Shown here: piece after piece, positions 45,103 to 53,528 of the stretch | How positions within the stretch are numbered: position 1 is the stretch's first letter | Layout: every line of letters begins with the position of its first letter | DNA from: Bacteroidetes bacterium ADurb.Bin013 | Lineage (GTDB): Bacteria; Bacteroidota; Bacteroidia; Bacteroidales; UBA932 | DNA length: 64,000 nucleotides | NCBI GenBank assembly: GCA_002071385.1 | Contig: MWFB01000004.1 | Span: forward strand, 51,874-115,873 | Direction: 5' to 3' | Translations under genes and position numbers: made by a program | Notes under the pieces: generated by a model | The model's input: the letters and a program-made list of their open reading frames with translations, nothing else | Databases searched by the model: none | What the model was told of the DNA's origin: nothing

Positions 45103-45905
45103 AACAATGGTACGATAAGGCAGGCAAGTCCTGCCAACATGCAATATACGGCAAACCAGGTAAACCTGACTTTGCGCACAATGGTTATCATAAGTTTGCA
45201 GGCCAGCAATCCGGAAACAAAGGCAGCTGCAAATCCTATGGCCAGTGCCAGAAATGTAATCCCTGTCCGGGCCGGGGCAAAACCTCCTCCGAGGATCTCA
45301 AGAAAAGCTTCTCCCAGGACAGGGATCAACACCATCAGGAAAGAGAATGGTGCCACCTTGTCTTTATTTCCTCCCAGCGAGAGACCGGTCGCTATGGTCG
45401 CTCCGGAACGCGACAACCCGGGTAAGACGGCAAATGCCTGGGCAATCCCTATCAGGAAAGCTTCCCTGTAACCAATGGGACGAACCGAGCCTTTCTTGTG
45501 TCTGAGTGCCGAGAGCCACTGGGAAACCATCAGCAACACCGCTGTCAGCAACAACATCCATCCCACTATGGTCAGTCCCCCGGAAAAAAGTGTCTCAACC
45601 TTTTCCTTGAAAAACAATCCGACAATAAGCACAGGGATTGCCGAAAATAAAAGGCGGAGTGTAAGCCCGGTCGCAGGGGTGTTCCGAAAACGCAGGGTGT
45701 CAGAAACCATTTCCCACAACTCTTTCCGAAACACCACAATAGTACTCAAGACAGTGGCCAGATGGACCACAATCTCGAATGAAGCATCCTCGGTTTCAAT
45801 GCCAAACAGTGTCTTTACAATAACAAGATGACCGCTGCTGCTGACCGGAAGAAATTCGGTCAAACCCTGCAACAGGCCCAGGATAAGCGCCTCAAACCCT
45901 TTCAT
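45099..45905 (-). CDS. uppP: Undecaprenyl-diphosphatase (BacA family)
   Basis: 268-residue integral membrane phosphatase recycling undecaprenyl pyrophosphate for peptidoglycan and O-antigen synthesis. Both signature motifs are present: GLTEFLPVSSSGHLVI and VLPGLSRSGATIATGLSLG. Follows the DUF3098 gene with a 14-base overlap; ftsX-DUF3098-uppP is a familiar Bacteroidota order. Confidence 0.96.
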   Translation of the reverse strand: MKGFEALILGLLQGLTEFLPVSSSGHLVIVKTLFGIETEDASFEIVVHLATVLSTIVVFRKELWEMVSDTLRFRNTPATGLTLRLLFSAIPVLIVGLFFKEKVETLFSGGLTIVGWMLLLTAVLLMVSQWLSALRHKKGSVRPIGYREAFLIGIAQAFAVLPGLSRSGATIATGLSLGGNKDKVAPFSFLMVLIPVLGEAFLEILGGGFAPARTGITFLALAIGFAAAFVSGLLACKLMITIVRKVRFTWFAVYCMLAGLACLIVPLL

Positions 45906-46167
45906 TCCCCTTATCCTTCTTAACGTGCATGATGGCGATTATCTCAAAGACAAAGCCACCGCAAATCAGTAGGGGAGCTATAACCATCCGGCGAAAACTA
46001 AACAAGGCCTGGCCCGTAAATACCCCGGGATCGTCAGAGCCGCCCCCGGCCAATAAAACAAAACCCAGTGCTATGACCACCAGGCCAATAAGCAAAAGGT
46101 ACACGTTCCTTGCCGGAAGGGCAAATTTACCTTTTGTTTCCTGTTCATTCTTTTTTTCTTTCTTCAT
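45892..46167 (-). CDS. DUF3098 membrane protein
   Basis: 91 residues: a charged N-terminus (KKEKKNEQETKGK), one membrane helix (about 26-44), a short GGGSDDPGVF loop and a second helix (about 62-82), with a charged tail. Size, topology and location between ftsX and uppP fit DUF3098. Function unknown; perhaps linked to FtsEX or cell-wall recycling by context only. Confidence 0.8.
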   Translation of the reverse strand: MKKEKKNEQETKGKFALPARNVYLLLIGLVVIALGFVLLAGGGSDDPGVFTGQALFSFRRMVIAPLLICGGFVFEIIAIMHVKKDKGNERV

Positions 46168-46173
46168 TTCATA

Positions 46174-47064
46174 TCAATAATAAAAGGCAGAAGACTCAAG
46201 CTTCACCACACGGTTTACGACAAAAAAGGTGGATATCCTGCACAGCAGTATCCCGGTCAGGATCATGGCACCCATCACAATCAGGAACATCTCCCGGGAT
46301 ACAAGCATCAGAATGCCTGGAAATTCCCTTTGCAGCATATATAGTATACCTATCAGCAATACAATGGCAATAAGCGAAGACAGGAACCCCTGTATTAAGG
46401 CCTGTGTCATGAAAGGCTTACGGATGAAACGTCTTGTGGCACCCACCAGCCTCATGGCATATATGGTAAAGCGGCGGGCAAAGACAGATAATCTGATGGT
46501 ATTGTGTATCAGCGCAAATGAAATGATCAAAAGAACGAGAATGATGACTCCCAGGACGACGCCAATATTACGTAAATTTCTGTTTATTAACGTAATGAGG
46601 GGTGCCTGGTATGATACTTCCTCAACATACAGGAGTTTTAACAGGTATGTTTCCATGCGGGCTATACTGTCGTTGTTTACATAATCCGCATTAAGCCTCA
46701 GTTCTACAGATGCGGGCAGGGGATTGTACTCAAAGATGTCCAGGAATTCGCTGCCCAGCAACTGGGCCATTTCTGCAGCACCCTTTTCGCGCGAAATGAA
46801 AACTGCCTCCCGTACAGCATCCCTTACATAGGGCGTTGCAAGAAACTGTTTGATTATCAGTGTGGAATCTGCATCCTTTGTTTCCATGTCAAGAATGACA
46901 GAAACCCCAAGATGTTCCTTGAAATAATCCGAGACCGTCCTGGCGTTGACAGCGAGCAACCCTGTAATGCCTATCAGGAGCAACACCAGGGATATACTTA
47001 CAACAGATGACAGATAGGACTGTACAAGCTGTTGGTTGATAATATTTTTCTCCTGTTGCGCCAT
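46174..47064 (-). CDS. ftsX: Cell division protein FtsX
   Basis: 296-residue permease-like subunit of FtsEX, which activates septal peptidoglycan hydrolases. One membrane helix near residues 20-42, an extracytoplasmic domain (about 45-165, FKEHLGVSVILDME), and three further helices with MRLVGATRRFIRKPFMTQALIQG in the cytoplasmic loop. The start is the ATG at 47064 (MAQQEKNIINQQ); the upstream TTG at 47079 falls in the promoter. ftsE is not adjacent. Confidence 0.92.
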   Translation of the reverse strand: MAQQEKNIINQQLVQSYLSSVVSISLVLLLIGITGLLAVNARTVSDYFKEHLGVSVILDMETKDADSTLIIKQFLATPYVRDAVREAVFISREKGAAEMAQLLGSEFLDIFEYNPLPASVELRLNADYVNNDSIARMETYLLKLLYVEEVSYQAPLITLINRNLRNIGVVLGVIILVLLIISFALIHNTIRLSVFARRFTIYAMRLVGATRRFIRKPFMTQALIQGFLSSLIAIVLLIGILYMLQREFPGILMLVSREMFLIVMGAMILTGILLCRISTFFVVNRVVKLESSAFYY

Positions 47065-47076
47065 CGTTAGTGGTTC

Positions 47077-47084
47077 CAAAGATA
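47077..47084 (-). promoter_or_regulatory. -7 promoter element for ftsX
   Basis: TATCTTTG on the minus strand, 12 bases before the ftsX ATG, so a very short leader is expected. Confidence 0.5.
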
Positions 47085-47106
47085 AAGAAATATAAGAAAT
47101 TTTTGC

Positions 47107-47114
47107 TATCTTTG
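47107..47114 (+). promoter_or_regulatory. -7 promoter element for the glycogen-synthase-like gene
   Basis: TATCTTTG, 24 bases before the ATG at 47139; divergent from the ftsX element. Confidence 0.5.
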
Positions 47115-47138
47115 TATGATTTCAAGCCCTCAAGCACA

Positions 47139-47966
47139 ATGATAAAAGCCAAAAAGATCCTTTATGTGAGTTCGGAAATTTTTCCTTTTCTCCCACAAAC
47201 GGATATGTCTTATGTTGGCCGTCATTTACCCCAGGCTATCCAGGAATCTGGCGGTGAGATCCGTTCTTTCATGCCAAAATACGGATGCATCAATGAGCGC
47301 CGCAACCAGCTTCATGAAGTGATACGCCTTTCGGGCATGAACATCATTATCAAAGACATTGACCGTCCACTGATTATCAAGGTGGCCTCCATATCTACGG
47401 CACGGATGCAGGTATATTTCATTGACAACGAAGATTATTTCCAGAGAAAAAGCACATACAGAGACGCGAATGGTGAGTTTTTCGCTGACAACGATGAACG
47501 GGGCATATTTTTTGCTCGGGGTGTACTGGAAACGGTGAAAAAGCTTCGCTGGAAGCCCACCCTGGTACATTGTCACGGATGGCTGAGCCACCTGTTGCCT
47601 TTGTTCCTGAAAAAAGCGTACCACGACGATCCGCTTTTCACCAATGTCCGCGTGGTTGTCTCGTTATACAACGACCTGACCACAGAAAGTTTTAACGAAA
47701 AAATGCGGTCCAAAATAATTATGCCCGGCATAAAAGCAAAAGATATGGATTTTCTGGAAGAACCTGATGCCGTCAATCTTGCCAAAACAGCGGTACAATA
47801 TGCCCACGGTGTCATCCTGGCCCATCCCGGAGTAGACAGCTCTATCGCCAAATATGCCGGATCCCTTAATATTCCCGTCATGCCATACATTGATCCGCAG
47901 GACCCTAAGAGCAACTACATAAAGGAGTATAACAACTTTTACGATCAAATTTTAGAAACCCAATGA
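47139..47966 (+). CDS. Glycogen/starch-synthase N-terminal-domain protein (half length)
   Basis: 275 residues resembling only the N-terminal Rossmann half of GT5 glycogen synthase: ILYVSSEIFPFLPQTDMSYVG where the family has KxGGLADV, then GEIRSFMPKYGCIN and LVHCHGWLSHLLPLFLK. The ADP-glucose-binding C-terminal half is absent, and the KxGG lysine motif is replaced (LPQTDM). Such half-length proteins recur in Bacteroidota near panC and DUF4270, so this is probably an established orthologue group with a non-glycogen role rather than a fresh truncation. The start is the ATG at 47139; the frame extends back to 47070 across the promoter. Confidence 0.75.
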   Translation: MIKAKKILYVSSEIFPFLPQTDMSYVGRHLPQAIQESGGEIRSFMPKYGCINERRNQLHEVIRLSGMNIIIKDIDRPLIIKVASISTARMQVYFIDNEDYFQRKSTYRDANGEFFADNDERGIFFARGVLETVKKLRWKPTLVHCHGWLSHLLPLFLKKAYHDDPLFTNVRVVVSLYNDLTTESFNEKMRSKIIMPGIKAKDMDFLEEPDAVNLAKTAVQYAHGVILAHPGVDSSIAKYAGSLNIPVMPYIDPQDPKSNYIKEYNNFYDQILETQ

Positions 47967-49300
47967 CAATCAGGGCTTGCGGCATTATCCTGTCTGCGTC
48001 TCTCCTATTCTTGATTTCCTCTTGCATTACGGTGGATAACCGCATGGGAGCCGATTTCATCCCTACAAACCAGATATTGCATATCAACTCTGTGGAGCTG
48101 GAGGCCCCCATGTTCACTGCGGTGGCAGACAGCATGAATATGTCATATCCTGCTTACCTGGCCTTTGGATCCGTTAACTTCCCGGTATTTGGCAAGACAA
48201 CCACTTCCGCACTGGTCCAGTTCGCACCATATTCCTATCAGAAAGAATATGGCGCTGACCCCATAGTATCCGATATGTTCGTGAATATTCCGCTGGGCGG
48301 ATTTACCGTCTCTGGTGATAATGACCGTTACATACCCCAAAACGTATATGTTTACAAGATCATAAAAGACCTGGATAAACTGGATGTATACCACAAATCC
48401 TTTTCGGAGGAGTTCATAGATCCGATCCCCGTAAGCAAACCGGGACAGATTTTCTTGGGACGGGATACCTTGCGCATAGAGTTCACAGAAGAGTTCGCCT
48501 ACGAACTGCTCCAGGCAGATTCCATTGAAAGGGACAGCACAGAAGCTTTTATTGAAAGATTCAAGGGGCTGTACATTACCACAGACGACCTGAACACATC
48601 AGAAACGGGAGGCAGGATGAATTTCCTGGACATCACGGAAGCCAATATCTATCTGAACTACAAATCAGGACAGGGTGATAGCCTGTTAACCTATTTTTTC
48701 AACATATACGGCACCTATTACAATGTTTCTTCCCACCAGTCCTCTCATCTTGCCACGAACTCGCCTGCTGCACACCTGTATTACGAAGGCCTTGCAGGAG
48801 TAAAACCCTGCCTGGATGCCTCCAATATGAGAGACCGTATCAAAACCTGGGGATTGGCCCAGACACCTCCTGTAGACGCCAGCCAGATTCTGATTTCCCG
48901 TGCCGATCTGGTACTGCCCGTTGAGATACCGTTAAACAATGATTATTCCACCGTAGACAAAGCTCCTGGGAATTTATTTCCCAGTCGCCTGGTATCCAAC
49001 GATACCCTTACCTTCTACAGCCCGCTGAATGAAATTTACTACCAGAATTCCGGCGGGACAATGAATCGTTCCCGCTGGGAGTACACTTTTGAAATCACCA
49101 CATACCTGCAGGATTTGCTCAACAAAGACACCATAACCTCACGTGATAACCTGTGGATCATGCCCACCTATGTTGTTTCAGGCACTTCAGCAGACACGTA
49201 CTACATTGACAACGCAACTTACCGCACCATGATTCTTAACGGCAACCTGTCAGACAGGCCTCCTTATGTAAGGATAACCTATGCCGTGTTGTTACAATAA
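47963..49300 (+). CDS. DUF4270 lipoprotein
   Basis: 445 residues. Lipoprotein signal with SSC (LLFLISSC), then the DUF4270 opening (NRMGADFIP). Beta-rich throughout, with GQIFLGRDTLRIEF and LLQADSIERDSTEAFIERFKGLYI mid-protein. The family is confined to Bacteroidota, and its function is unknown. ATGA overlap with the preceding gene indicates co-translation; this pairing is a recurrent one. Confidence 0.82.
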   Translation: MTIRACGIILSASLLFLISSCITVDNRMGADFIPTNQILHINSVELEAPMFTAVADSMNMSYPAYLAFGSVNFPVFGKTTTSALVQFAPYSYQKEYGADPIVSDMFVNIPLGGFTVSGDNDRYIPQNVYVYKIIKDLDKLDVYHKSFSEEFIDPIPVSKPGQIFLGRDTLRIEFTEEFAYELLQADSIERDSTEAFIERFKGLYITTDDLNTSETGGRMNFLDITEANIYLNYKSGQGDSLLTYFFNIYGTYYNVSSHQSSHLATNSPAAHLYYEGLAGVKPCLDASNMRDRIKTWGLAQTPPVDASQILISRADLVLPVEIPLNNDYSTVDKAPGNLFPSRLVSNDTLTFYSPLNEIYYQNSGGTMNRSRWEYTFEITTYLQDLLNKDTITSRDNLWIMPTYVVSGTSADTYYIDNATYRTMILNGNLSDRPPYVRITYAVLLQ

Positions 49301-49318
49301 AAAAAATCGTTACATTTG
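49289..49318 (+). promoter_or_regulatory. Full-consensus promoter for tRNA-Lys
   Basis: TTG (49289-49291), exactly 19 bases, TACATTTG (49311-49318). Ends 14 bases before the tRNA; the -33 lies in the last codons of the DUF4270 gene. Confidence 0.85.
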
Positions 49319-49332
49319 CACCCCGTTTTAAA

Positions 49333-49405
49333 GACTTCGTAGCTCAGCTGGTAGAGCAAATGACTCTTAATCATTGGGTCGAGGGTTCGAATCCCTCCGA
49401 GGTCA
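49333..49405 (+). tRNA. tRNA-Lys (anticodon CTT)
   Basis: Full cloverleaf: acceptor GACTTCG/CGAGGTC (one G-T pair), D arm GCTC/GAGC, anticodon stem AATGA/TCATT with loop CTCTTAA (anticodon CTT at 49366-49368), T arm with GGGTTCGAATCCC, discriminator A. CCA is not encoded. It reads AAG lysine codons. Confidence 0.96.
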
Positions 49406-49409
49406 CAAC

Positions 49410-49802
49410 ATGCAACGCTTATTCCTGTCACTCCTGTTCCTGATGTCCGTGATGACTCTCAGGGCACAGGTATATGATCTTGAACCCGGGATTTTTTTAC
49501 AAATGATCGAAGCAAATCCCCACGCACAAGTGCTGGATCTGCGTGACCCTCTTGAGTTTGAATACCGGCATATTCCCGGTGCGGTCAACATCCAGCCTGC
49601 AAGCGTGTATTTCCTGGAAGAAGTCCGCAACCAATTATCCGCTTCCGATACTTTATATATATATTGCCGCATGGGCAAGTCAACAAAAGAAGTTACGCAA
49701 CTGCTCCTGGACAACGGGTATCGGGTAATATTCAATCTCCGTGGGGGGAGCGTTGCCTGGGATGCTCACCTTGACAAAGAAAGACGCCGGAAGAAACGTT
49801 AG
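49410..49802 (+). CDS. Secreted rhodanese-like protein
   Basis: 130 residues with a signal peptide (1-20, ending LRAQ) and a single rhodanese domain: AQVLDLRDPLEFEYRHIPGAVNI, then active-site Cys86 in YIYCRMGKST. A C-terminal basic cluster (KERRRKKR) ends it. It could move sulfur or act as a periplasmic thiol carrier; the substrate is unknown. The ATG at 49410 is 4 bases after the tRNA end, so it is probably transcribed from the tRNA promoter; the upstream in-frame start at 49374 is inside the tRNA. Confidence 0.85.
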   Translation: MQRLFLSLLFLMSVMTLRAQVYDLEPGIFLQMIEANPHAQVLDLRDPLEFEYRHIPGAVNIQPASVYFLEEVRNQLSASDTLYIYCRMGKSTKEVTQLLLDNGYRVIFNLRGGSVAWDAHLDKERRRKKR

Positions 49803-50506
49803 TGGCCCCTGTTGAATTCACGCAGCCAGGCCTGCCGGCAGGCCTCCTGTTCTGCATCTTTTTTCGAAGTTCCCCGGCCGGTACCCAGAACAGTGCCATC
49901 TGAAACGGCTTCGGCTTCAAACAGAGACGGGTTGCCCGGTGTCTGAGGCAACATATGAACACGGAACCCGATTGTTTTCCCTTTTTTCTGACAGCGCTCC
50001 ACAATGCGGGATTTATAATCTGTTTCTGTACACTCCAGCTCCTGCCAGTTGACATGGGACAATAAAAGATGCTGCAGGACTTTCCTGCATTTTGTAAACC
50101 CCACATCAAGAAAGACAGCTCCTGCAAGTGCCTCAAGCATATTACCCCCTATGTTGCGGGATTGGTTATCATTTCCCTTGACCTCCATGAAGGGTAATAG
50201 TCCTGTCTGTTCTGCTATCTTGTTCAGGGAATCGCGGCTCACAACCTTGGAGCGAATCTGCGTCAGGTACCCCTCGTCACCATTGGGATAACGCAGGTAA
50301 ACAGCTTCACCCACCACCATATCCAATACGGCGTCACCCAGAAATTCCAGTCTCTCATTGGATTCTAAATACGCAACAACCGCAGACCGGTGTGTCAGCG
50401 CTATTTTGTAGATATCAAGATTTTTTGGTTGAAAACCAAAACAATCACGCAAGACTTTCCGTAGTGTTTTGTCTTTGGGGTTCTTATCCGCATGGCGGAA
50501 AATCAT
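49799..50506 (-). CDS. rnc: Ribonuclease III
   Basis: 235-residue double-stranded-RNA endonuclease. Catalytic signature NERLEFLGDAVLD, then EALAGAVFLDVG. A C-terminal dsRNA-binding domain (about 165-230) ends with GRGTSKKDAEQEAC. The start overlaps the fabF stop as ATGA. The stop overlaps the rhodanese stop by four bases. The acpP-fabF-rnc order is common. Confidence 0.97.
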   Translation of the reverse strand: MIFRHADKNPKDKTLRKVLRDCFGFQPKNLDIYKIALTHRSAVVAYLESNERLEFLGDAVLDMVVGEAVYLRYPNGDEGYLTQIRSKVVSRDSLNKIAEQTGLLPFMEVKGNDNQSRNIGGNMLEALAGAVFLDVGFTKCRKVLQHLLLSHVNWQELECTETDYKSRIVERCQKKGKTIGFRVHMLPQTPGNPSLFEAEAVSDGTVLGTGRGTSKKDAEQEACRQAWLREFNRGH

Positions 50507-51759
50507 TCTTCGACCTTTTTGATTAGCAGACTGGAGTTATGTCCTCCGAAGCCAAAAGTGTTGGAAAGAGCTACCCTTACTTTCCTCCTTTGGGCCTGGT
50601 TGAACGTGAAATTCAATTTGTAGTCGATTTCGGGGTCTTCTTCTTTGAAATTGATGGTCGGAGGAATCATATCCCTTTCCATGGCACAGATACAGGCAAG
50701 TATTTCAATGGCGCCGGTAGCGCCCAGGGCATGTCCTGCCATAGATTTGGTGGAACTCAGGTTCATTTTGTAAGCATGATCGCCGAAAAGATCTTTTATG
50801 GCCTTTACTTCCACTACATCTCCCAAAGGGGTGGAAGTTCCGTGCAAATTGATATAATCCACGTCTTGTGGTGTTAATCCTGCTTCGCTGATGGCTTCGG
50901 CCATGACACGGCGGGCGCCCCCCCCGTCGGGATGAGGTGCCGTGATGTGGTAAGCATCGGCGGTCAGGCCGGCACCCCCCACCTCGGCATATATTTTAGC
51001 CCCTCGGGCTTTGGCATGTTCGTATTCTTCAAAAACAAGGACACCGGCTCCTTCCCCCATCACGAACCCGTCCCGGGTCCTGTCAAAAGGACGTGAAGCA
51101 GTCAGGTATTCTTCATTCCTGGTGGAAAGCGCCCTGGCGGCATTGAAACCGCCAACACCTGCCTCGTTTATGGGAGCTTCAGAGCCCCCGGTTACTACAA
51201 CATTTGCCTTTCCCATACGGATCAGGGTAAAGGCATCGCTCATCGCATGATTTGAAGTGGAACAGGCAGATACCGTGGCATAATTGGGTCCACGGAATCC
51301 GTATTGTATAGAGATCATCCCTGATGCTATGTCTGCTATCATCATCGGAACAAGAAAGGGACTGAACCTGGGAACCATGCCGCCCTTATAATACTCTCCG
51401 ATCTCTTTAAGCAGTGTTTCAATGCCGCCTATGCCCGATCCCACTATCACTCCAACCCGGTCCTTATCCAGGGCATCCAGGTCCAGACGGCTGTCCATCA
51501 AAGCTTCATGGGCAGCGATCATGGCATATTGTGTAAAAGGATCGTTTCTATGGGCATCCTTCTTGTCTATGCCGAATTTCTCCGGATCATAGTTCTTGAT
51601 CTCACAGGCAAAACGGGTTTTGAACAAAGAAGCGTCAAAACGGGTAATCCATCCTGAACCGGACTTGCCGGCGACAAGATTGTCAAAGTATTCAGGGACA
51701 TTATGTCCCAGGGAATTTATGGTTCCTAATCCTGTTATGACTACCCGTTTGAGCTTCAT
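50503..51759 (-). CDS. fabF: 3-oxoacyl-[acyl-carrier-protein] synthase II
   Basis: 418-residue condensing enzyme for fatty-acid elongation. Catalytic Cys in VSACSTSNHAMSDAF, His in INLHGTSTPLGD and His in STKSMAGHALGATGAIE are all present. A C-terminal SNTFGFGGHNSSLL follows. Eight bases after acpP. Confidence 0.98.
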   Translation of the reverse strand: MKLKRVVITGLGTINSLGHNVPEYFDNLVAGKSGSGWITRFDASLFKTRFACEIKNYDPEKFGIDKKDAHRNDPFTQYAMIAAHEALMDSRLDLDALDKDRVGVIVGSGIGGIETLLKEIGEYYKGGMVPRFSPFLVPMMIADIASGMISIQYGFRGPNYATVSACSTSNHAMSDAFTLIRMGKANVVVTGGSEAPINEAGVGGFNAARALSTRNEEYLTASRPFDRTRDGFVMGEGAGVLVFEEYEHAKARGAKIYAEVGGAGLTADAYHITAPHPDGGGARRVMAEAISEAGLTPQDVDYINLHGTSTPLGDVVEVKAIKDLFGDHAYKMNLSSTKSMAGHALGATGAIEILACICAMERDMIPPTINFKEEDPEIDYKLNFTFNQAQRRKVRVALSNTFGFGGHNSSLLIKKVEE

Positions 51760-51767
51760 GGTTTTAA

Positions 51768-52013
51768 TTATTCGGCTTTAACGTTGTCTTTTATGTATTT
51801 GATGGCATCGCCTACTGTTGATATCTTTTCAGCTGCCTCATCTGGAATATTGATGCCGAAAGCTTCTTCAAATTCCATAATCAGTTCTACGGTATCCAAA
51901 GAATCCGCACCCAAATCATTTGTAAAGTTAGCAGTGGGGGTTACCTCTTTCTCATCTGCACCCAGTTTATCCACAATGATTTGCTTAACTTTTTCTTCAA
52001 TGTTAACTGCCAT
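51768..52013 (-). CDS. acpP: Acyl carrier protein
   Basis: 81 residues; the phosphopantetheine Ser is in [13 protein letters not shown]. Acidic four-helix protein, [13 protein letters not shown] start. The ATG at 52013 is chosen over the frame's earlier starts, which lie in the AT-rich leader. No full promoter consensus could be found upstream, only weak -7 matches. Confidence 0.97.
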   Translation of the reverse strand: MAVNIEEKVKQIIVDKLGADEKEVTPTANFTNDLGADSLDTVELIMEFEEAFGINIPDEAAEKISTVGDAIKYIKDNVKAE

Positions 52014-52128
52014 AATTTGTTTATTAGTTAATAAAAATGTAGTTAATAATGCAAAATTGCGCGAACTTTGCATTTGACAAAGTAAAAAAAATAATTCCAA
52101 TTAACGAAATTCCGGACGTTCCTGACCC

Positions 52129-52923
52129 ATGAAACACAGCCTGCGAAATTCAGCTTTCCTTTATCTGGCAACACTTATGCTGCTACCCGCCTGTATGGTG
52201 AGGGCCCAGGTCCAGCGGGGAGATTGTCCTTTCTATGAAAAATTCCGCACATTAACCCTGGAAGAGCGTGAAGAGCTTGCATATGCTGAAATACTGGCCG
52301 GGAACGTGCCGGAATACATGAAAGGATTCGTCCGCATAACCACCCGGCAAAAAGACCTGAACGGGAAGACGCACCATGTCACCCTATTTGTAAAGCCCGA
52401 TTATCTTACAGTACTGAGCGGCAATGTACCTTTTATTGTACCGTTGACACCCATGATCGCAGGCCGGATTGCGGAATCACTGGATTGTTCGCTGCCTACG
52501 CCAAAAATCGTGGATATTATCTTTCATCATGCAGAGGCAACAGCAGAACCTTTCAATTATATTCCGCGCGAATACCGAAACCTGGATCCAGACCTGTTCT
52601 TTGACCATTCACAGGTGATCTTCGCCCAGCTCAGGGCCGCCGGCAAAAAACCCGGAATGCTTACAGCCGGAACAAAAAAAGACGTTGTGATCACCAGGGT
52701 CCCACCCAACCTGTCCCGTACACGCCATGTCATAATCTATGGATGGCACAGGCCCGATGGCACACCCATACAACCTGTTTACGACGGTCATATCAACACA
52801 TATGTTGATTACAGCCACGGAGTCCGCTTGATTTCAAACAAGGTCCTTGTAGACGGAAAAGAATACCATTACCAGGAGTTGCTCCGGGATCCAATACTGT
52901 GGCCGCTTATAAGCGGTGATTGA
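52129..52923 (+). CDS. Secreted protein of unknown function
   Basis: 264 residues; not recognised. An N-terminal hydrophobic segment gives either a lipoprotein (LLPAC) or a signal peptidase I substrate (VRAQ), so it is exported. The mature part starts with GDCPFYEKFRTLTLEEREE. It includes THHVTLFVKPDYLTVLSG, IFHHAEATAEPFNYIP, GKKPGMLTAGTKKDVV and HVIIYGWHRPDGTPIQPVYDG, then YVDYSHGVRLISNKV. The repeated His/Asp/Tyr-rich motifs look conserved and could form a metal or catalytic site. No frame damage is seen. It is divergent from acpP. Confidence 0.72.
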   Translation: MKHSLRNSAFLYLATLMLLPACMVRAQVQRGDCPFYEKFRTLTLEEREELAYAEILAGNVPEYMKGFVRITTRQKDLNGKTHHVTLFVKPDYLTVLSGNVPFIVPLTPMIAGRIAESLDCSLPTPKIVDIIFHHAEATAEPFNYIPREYRNLDPDLFFDHSQVIFAQLRAAGKKPGMLTAGTKKDVVITRVPPNLSRTRHVIIYGWHRPDGTPIQPVYDGHINTYVDYSHGVRLISNKVLVDGKEYHYQELLRDPILWPLISGD

Positions 52924-52942
52924 ACTTGTTGTTTGAATGTGG

Positions 52943-52973
52943 TTTGATTTTTGCAGAATTTTCCCTATATTTG
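52943..52973 (+). promoter_or_regulatory. Full-consensus promoter for the first DUF4402 gene
   Basis: TTTG (52943-52946), exactly 19 bases, TATATTTG (52966-52973), 24 bases before the ATG. A sigma-54-like match (TGGTTTG-N4-TTGCA, 52940-52955) overlaps it and may be coincidental. Confidence 0.8.
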
Positions 52974-52997
52974 ATTTTATAAGAGGATTCCGCTCAT

Positions 52998-53528
52998 ATG
53001 AGAACACTTAAATTCATATTCCTGACTGCAATTCTGACCGGGATTTTTCACATGTCCGCGGCACAGAATCCGAGTTCATTCGCCACTTCCATAGACGGAG
53101 AAGCTTCCATCACGCTGGGGATTGATCTGCGGATAGAAAAATTGACCGACCTGCACTTCGGGAACATTATGAGTCAATCCTCCGGAGGATCTGTGACGCT
53201 TAATCCGTCAACCGGGAATGTTACGGCTTCTTCAGGCTCTTTTCAGTTCATGGGTACCAGTACTGCCGCAACCTTTATGCTTACCGGACTGCCGGGCCAG
53301 AGTTTTCTGATATCCAGTGGCAGTTACCCCACCCAGATCACCCTAAAAAACGAAAACAACTACACAATGACTGTGAATAATTTCCAGTTCGATCCCTCAA
53401 GCGGACAAATCGGCAATGATGGTACCGCCATCCTCAAGCTTGGAGGAACCCTCAACATTGCAGCCAACCAACCGGGCGGGAATTATTCCAACACCTCGGA
53501 TCTGACCGTAACGATCACTTACCAGTAA
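52998..53528 (+). CDS. DUF4402 secreted protein (first copy)
   Basis: 176 residues. Signal peptide ending SAAQ, then a beta-rich domain typical of DUF4402: LHFGNIMSQSSGGSVTLNPS, GTAILKLGGTLNIAANQPGG and a terminal TVTITYQ strand. The family is extracellular or periplasmic and of unknown function, fimbria-like in composition (Ser/Thr/Gly/Asn-rich, no Cys). Two more copies lie at 62691-63224 and 63369-63908. The last 14 bases overlap the convergent DUF6263 gene. Confidence 0.82.
   Translation: MRTLKFIFLTAILTGIFHMSAAQNPSSFATSIDGEASITLGIDLRIEKLTDLHFGNIMSQSSGGSVTLNPSTGNVTASSGSFQFMGTSTAATFMLTGLPGQSFLISSGSYPTQITLKNENNYTMTVNNFQFDPSSGQIGNDGTAILKLGGTLNIAANQPGGNYSNTSDLTVTITYQ

Noticed and set aside
47139..47966. 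Frameshifted glycogen synthase
   Set aside because: No C-terminal GT5 sequence occurs downstream in any frame; the next gene is a complete DUF4270 lipoprotein.
51768..52100. Longer acyl carrier protein with 29 extra N-terminal residues
   Set aside because: The extra part is translated from the AT-rich upstream leader; ACPs begin at the MAVNIEEKV methionine.
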